In this document: piece after piece, positions 59,470 through 64,000 of the stretch
Layout: every line of letters starts with the position of its first letter
Numbering within the stretch: position 1 is the first letter of the stretch
DNA from: Sphagnum magellanicum
Taxonomy: Eukaryota > Streptophyta > Sphagnopsida > Sphagnales > Sphagnaceae
Direction: 5' to 3'
Assembly (NCBI GenBank): GCA_021904315.1
Contig: CM038921.1
Coordinates: forward strand, 9,330,146-9,394,145
DNA: 64,000 nucleotides
Notes under the pieces: generated by a model
Databases searched by the model: none
The model's input: the letters and a program-made list of their open reading frames with translations, nothing else
What the model was told of the DNA's origin: nothing
Translations under genes and position numbers: made by a program

Positions 59470-60330
59470 CTTTTGTCTGGTATCTCATAAATGTTTTGGG
59501 GTTAATCACATATGTTTCTACACTAAGTGGGATATTGCATAACCCTACCAAAACCTAGAGGGACATCAATACCCTAATTTGGGTATTCTGTAAAACACCA
59601 TGGGCTAAATCATCTTCCACCTAAATTATTCGGAGGGTATTGTTCATGGCCAGAAGGATGGAATTAAATTGCAATACCTTTGTTCGATATCCCATAAATG
59701 TTAAGGGGTCAATCACATATCTTTTTACACTAAGTGGGGTATTACATAACCCTACCAAAACCTAGAGGGAAATCAATACCCTAATTTGGGTATTTTATAA
59801 AACACCATGGGCTAGATCATTTTCCGCCTACACTATCAAAGGGGTATTGTTCATGGCCAAAAGGATAGACTTAAATTATAATACCTTTATCATTCATGGC
59901 CAGAAAGATAGAATGAAACTGCATTACCCCTCTCAAAACATCCCAAAAATGTTTGGGGTTAATCACATATATTTTGGCAATGAATGGGGTATTGCATAAC
60001 CCTACCAAAAATTTAGAAGGAAATCAATACCCTAATTGGGGTATTTTGTAAAACACCATGGGCTAAATCATTTTTTGCCTAAGCTATTGGAGGGGTATTA
60101 CTCATGACCAGAAGGATGGAATTACAATACCCTTGTTCGGTATCCCATAAATATTTTTGGGTGAATTACATATATTTCTACATTATGTGGGGTATTGCAT
60201 AAACCTACCAAAACCTATAATTAAAACCACATGGGTTGAATCATTTTCGCCTGATTCATGAAAGGGGTATTGCTCATGTTTGAAAAGTTTTAATTACCTT
60301 GTAATACCCCATTTGGGGTATTCCAAAATA
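59470..60330. repeat. Tandem block of about 200-240 bp units with AATACCCTAATTTGGGTATT
   Basis: Four imperfect units, each containing a ...CATAAATGTTTTGGGGTTAATCACATAT phrase, GCATAACCCTACCAAAACC, a GGGTATT palindrome and CACCATGGGCTAAATCATTTT. It begins right after the transposase coding end. Confidence 0.8.
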
Positions 60331-61059
60331 CCATACATATTGATTCAAGTAAACCAAAGTAAACCAAAGTTGGACACAATGATGGTAGAAGGTTATGGAA
60401 GAGCTTGAACAAAGTTATAAAGATTAAAAGTAAGATTTATTGTTGAATGTTAGAATTCAAGTTTTGTGGAAAATAAAAATAAATAAAAGATTTTTATTTA
60501 ATTGAATACTCTTTCCCAAAAAAATAAACTAAAACACATGATCTTCTATTTTTTTAAATTGTTCACATAATAATAAAAAGGATATCTTTTCCATATATTA
60601 ATCCTATGTATGATTGAAATTTTGTTTTATTATTTTCTAACATATAATGAATAATTTTTCACCTAAAATAAATTATGGGCAACATTTGCTCCAATATTTA
60701 CACCTATAATATGATAAGAATTCATTAAAAATATATGTATATTATATGTAAATGTAGTAATTAAATTAAATCTATATTTAATATAATGTCTTCCCATTGT
60801 TATGTATAGTGCAATTTTTTATGATGTTTTATATTTTTGTAATATTAAAAAAATCCAAAAGATAACTTATTAATGATGTATATTTAATTAATGCATGTAA
60901 TCAAATATTTATTTTATGTAAATTGAAATTTAGGGAATAACATATCAAATCATGCCACTAATGATCACTCATTTTGTCACACTTCAATTTGTATTCCCTT
61001 TTTTATTTTTTTAAATCTTTTATTAAACCTAAAACACATGTGAAATTTATTTGATAAGG
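60331..61059. other. AT-rich centre of the inverted tandem blocks
   Basis: Very AT-rich, no open frame of note and no repeat structure beyond short A/T motifs. Confidence 0.45.
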
Positions 61060-61700
61060 CTATGCTAGGTTTTGCTAGGGCTATTCGGTACCTTTCCAAA
61101 TTTCAAAAAATATGTTATGGAACCCAAAGGTTTTATGGGATACCTTGAAAGGGGTAGTGCATGTGAATTGAGTAGTTTTAGGCATGAGCAATACCCATTT
61201 GATAGCCTAAACCAAAATAATTGAGCCTATGGTGTTTGCATATTACCCCAAACATGGTGTTGTTTTTTCCTTCTAGGTTTTGGTATGAATATGCAATACC
61301 CTTCCAGGTTTCAATAAATATGTGATTGAACCCAAAGGATTTCTAATATACCCTAATAGCGGTATTGCATGTGCATTGAATAATTTTGGGCACATGCAAT
61401 ACCCCTCTAATAGCTTGGACCAAAATAATTCAATCTTTGGTGTTTACATAATACTTTCTTGAAGGCATTACTTTCCTTTTAGGTTTTGTTAAGGCTATGC
61501 AATACCCCTCTAGGATTCTTTAAATATGTTATGGAGCCAAAGGATATCTAATATACCCTAATAGGGATATTTCATGTGCATTGAATAATTATGGGCACAA
61601 ATAATACCCCTTTAATGGCTTGGACCAAAATAATTCAATCCATGGTGTTTATAGAATACCCTCATGAAGGTATTGCTTTCCTTCTAGGTTTGAATTTCTA
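61060..61700. repeat. Tandem block of about 220-bp units, inverted relative to 59470-60330
   Basis: Three units share CCTTCTAGGTTTTGGTA..ATGCAATACCC, AAATATGTTATGGA-CCAAAGG and ATACCCTAATAG, with TTGGACCAAAATAATTCAATC. The reverse complement of the left block gives the same succession (GGTTTTGGTAGGGTTATGCAATACCCCAC... and CATGGTGTTTTACA). The two blocks therefore form a large imperfect inverted repeat around 60330-61060. Confidence 0.7.
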
Positions 61701-62019
61701 AATTTTTGGGGTAATTTTTGGTTTGAATGCAAGACTAAAATCATTTTTTTGATAATTTCATCAAGCATACAAATAAGATTTTGTGAGAATGTATTTGTAA
61801 CTATTAACACATGATGGGGTAAAATGAAAGTAAAATGCCTTAAATAAAAAAAATGGGTGACATGTGTTACAAAAATGTGCAAAAAATGCCCAAGTCCAAA
61901 ATAACCCCACCCTAAAATGGGGAACATGTCATAATGGTACATATGTGATTATTTCAAAAATAAATTGTTACCCTAAATCTCAAAAACCAAAAAAACACCC
62001 TAATCAAAACTAGTATAAC

Positions 62020-63630
62020 CTATGGGCTATTGTGTCACTATTGGAAGGGGATAGGATACCATGGGCCTTCTTGTACCACGCTAATGCAACCTTTGCATCA
62101 TGGGCATGTTGTTCTGTGAATACCCCACAGTTGGCCAATATGGTGTCCACAACATTAGTCACAAACACCTCCCTAATGGTGATTCAAACCCTAAAACAAA
62201 TAACACAATACAATAAGTATTACATATGAAATCTAAAACTTGGAATTCAAATAAAATTGAATATGGCATTGTTAAAAACTTATTAACCATGAATCATTTA
62301 AATCATAATATTATGGAATAAAACTGATCTTTTTATGTTGTATCGTCTTATTGGATGCAAATTTCCAATCACGTTCCATCCAAACACTTTTGAATGCCTT
62401 TGCATATATGGCTTGAATCATTTGAATGATAATTACAATGTCCTCATTGTGCTTGAACTTGCTTTACACGTTGAAAGAAATGGACCCCACACCCCATGTA
62501 GTCATGCCAAGAAGCTGAAGAATGTGGCTAAGGTTATCTTCACAAGTGTGGGCTTAGGCACTTAATTAGGCGTGTATTGTAAATCAACTTGGAGCCTATC
62601 CCATTCTAGGAGTGTGTGCCTCTTAACCTTAGCAATAGCCTTTTGTTCATTACAATGAAACTAGGCCAAAGGGTTGCTTAAGACTCGTGCATTCATTGTT
62701 GCGTGATCTTGAACCCTTGGGCCTTGCTTTCAAGTAGATGGGCGTTCGGGCTTACTCAGCTCCATGGTAACATTGTGACATGCCTACAAATGTCACACCA
62801 AGTTGTACTTGGCCATATAGGATGCATCGCACCCATCAACGCTATAAGAAAATTTGGGCCCATCCTTTGCCCAATACACATCCTTTATGGCAACTAGGGG
62901 AGGGGCAACCACATTTAAAACAAAAAAAACAAAAACATAAAACCTAATGTCAAAATTAACAATCTAGATGAAGGTTATCCCCTACAGAATGAGGGTATTG
63001 CATTGGTAAACAAAAGATTAAAACACATGATAAAGGCATTACAAAGATTAAAAAAACACACACAAGATAAAGGTATTACTAGAACCCAAAATTCAAATTT
63101 GTAGTAAATAAGGTTAACCGTAAAAGAAAATAATCACTTACAAAGCCTTGAGGTATTGTCTATAAAATTAAACCAAAAAAAAACCCTCTCACATGGAGAA
63201 GGAAGGCAAGGCAAACATTCGATAACCACAATTACTAAAGGTATTGCAACAAGAAATTTGACCAAAAAAAACCCAACCCATCCTCTCTACTTGAAAGGAT
63301 GAATGGACAATTAATTATAACAAGTTCAACATGTCACCTATATCCATTTTAACACAAGGTTCCACATTCTCTTGCTCTGGCATTACAATACTAACTACAA
63401 TTGTTTACTCTTCTATCATGTCAATTGTTTTATGCAACTCAACCTCCATTCTATTAAAATATGCAACATTAACATCTACCACAAATGTTGCGCAAACATC
63501 AACATGGGCTTCTCCTTGTTCCTTCGTATTCTCACTCAAAGCCTATGTTGGTTGTCCAATTATCCCTATCTCCAGTTCTCCTAAAGCTTGTTGATCAAAG
63601 GTCAAAGTCCTTTTCTTCCTAGTTTCCATC
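62020..63630 (-). pseudogene. Second, unclassified decayed gene of the Mutator-like element
   Basis: On the minus strand an ATG near 63629 opens METRKKRTLTFDQQALGELE and continues to about 63330 with stops near 63548 and 63405. After a gap of about 430 bases that looks intronic, 62895-62470 reads AKDGPKFSYSVDGCDASYMA followed by KYNLV and two His. This has the layout of a C2H2 finger whose first Cys has become Tyr. A segment LLGMTTWGVGSISFNV follows near 62510-62470. Farther on, 62180-62020 reads VVDTILANCGVF and AHDAKVALAWYKKAHGILSP. It converges on the transposase. The family is unknown to me. The zinc-finger-like part suggests DNA binding, but that is inference. Confidence 0.5.
62930..63260. 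repeat. Spaced GGTATTGCA motifs in the presumed intron of the minus-strand gene
   Basis: GAGGGTATTGCATTGG, AAAGGCATTACAAAG, AAAGGTATTACTAG, GAGGTATTGTC and AAAGGTATTGCAACA occur every 40-80 bases. The same motif family appears at 12180-12800 (as CAATACC) and 55640-55860. Confidence 0.6.
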
Positions 63631-63729
63631 TACCACAAACAAGAACATAAATAAAAAAATGACGAAAACAAGTAGAAGAAAACAAAAAAAGACCACCATA
63701 GTAGCAAGCAAAATAAAGACCAAAACACC

Positions 63730-64000
63730 ATAATTAAAATGATGACAAACAGTGTAGTTATTCATCATCGTTTCTGGCACCTCTTCCTGAACATGAAGAG
63801 GACACCTCCTCCTTCACACCCACAAAACCAACAAGATGACAATGAACAATTGCGTTGTTCATCATCGTTTTTGGGCGCCAAGCTCATTGTCCTCCTTCAC
63901 ATTTACAAAACCAACAAAATGACAACAAACAACTATGTTAACTTTGGGCACCTACTTCAAAACATGAAGAGGACGACGAGCTTGGCTTGTCATTCTTTTC
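63730..64000. repeat. Tandem duplication at the window end, unit about 120 bp
   Basis: TTCATCATCGTTTYTGGC followed by CCTCCTTCACAYYYACAAAACCAACAARATGACAA occurs twice (near 63760 and 63858). A third partial copy of the TTTGGGCACCT...AACATGAAGAGGAC part runs to the end of the window. Confidence 0.7.

Larger units (their letters stand above)
55095..64000. mobile_element. Large Mutator-like element, decayed, truncated by the window edge
   Basis: The left part (55095-56150) matches the inverted element at 10.7-13.3 kb, including a 21-base C run at 55374-55394, ACCTACC-rich sequence and spaced GGTATTGCA motifs. A decayed MULE transposase follows on the plus strand (56865-59452). Large tandem blocks in opposite orientations come next (59470-60330 and 61060-61700), then a minus-strand decayed gene (62020-63630). 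The spaced GGTATT motif recurs through all non-coding parts (55.6, 59.5-61.7 and 63.0-63.25 kb), tying them into one family. The right terminus was not found and probably lies beyond the window. G runs at 55873 and 56120 add to the odd composition. Confidence 0.65.

Noticed and set aside
1-64000. tRNA, rRNA or other structured RNA genes
   Set aside because: I found no A/B-box pairs with a cloverleaf or rRNA-like segments by reading; a covariance-model scan would be decisive.

Overview
This window looks like nuclear DNA of a land plant with a repeat-rich genome. The two host genes have plant-type architecture: a CW zinc finger joined to a methyl-CpG-binding domain, and a short MAGE/NSE3 protein. 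Introns are GT-AG, and a telo-box lies upstream of the NSE3 gene. The flora of decayed Ty3/gypsy, Mutator-like, hAT and CACTA elements fits a seed-free plant or a conifer, but I cannot name the lineage from sequence alone.

Layout. At 1-8230 a minus-strand gene encodes a CW-MBD protein (coding exons within 2941-5977) with a GC-rich 5' end near 7900-8200. From 8.4 to 18.4 kb there is no host gene. This stretch holds short tandem arrays, a Mutator-related element (about 10.7-13.3 kb) and a 2.2 kb array of roughly 10-bp units (14.1-16.3 kb). From 18468 to 29826 lies a decayed Ty3/gypsy-type LTR retrotransposon. From 29.8 to 46 kb the DNA is AT-rich and includes a CACTA-type foldback MITE, a decayed hAT transposase, and a 40-base C run. 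At 46122-48094 a complete, apparently intact seven-exon NSE3 gene lies on the plus strand. From 48.1 to 55 kb there are tandem repeats and no recognised gene. From about 55.1 kb to the window end there is a Mutator-like element with a decayed transposase (56865-59452), large inverted tandem blocks and a second, minus-strand decayed gene.

The most interesting object is the retrotransposon. Its coding order is gag (two zinc knuckles), protease, a C5 cytosine DNA methyltransferase domain, reverse transcriptase, RNase H, integrase, then a PHD finger at the very C terminus. The polyprotein therefore carried both a chromatin/DNA-methylation writer and a histone-reader-type domain. DNMT capture by retrotransposons has been described in charophyte algae and dinoflagellates (de Mendoza et al. 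2018); the combination with a PHD finger after integrase in this plant-like genome deserves follow-up. The copy is dead: it has 16 in-frame stops and at least two frameshifts, and its two LTR copies differ mostly by transitions, as expected for methylated DNA decaying by deamination.

How the parts relate. The two host genes are independent: a putative methylated-DNA reader and an SMC5/6 subunit. The mobile elements make up most of the rest. Host gene coordinates come from reading splice phase by eye and are internally consistent. Element boundaries are approximate unless stated otherwise.
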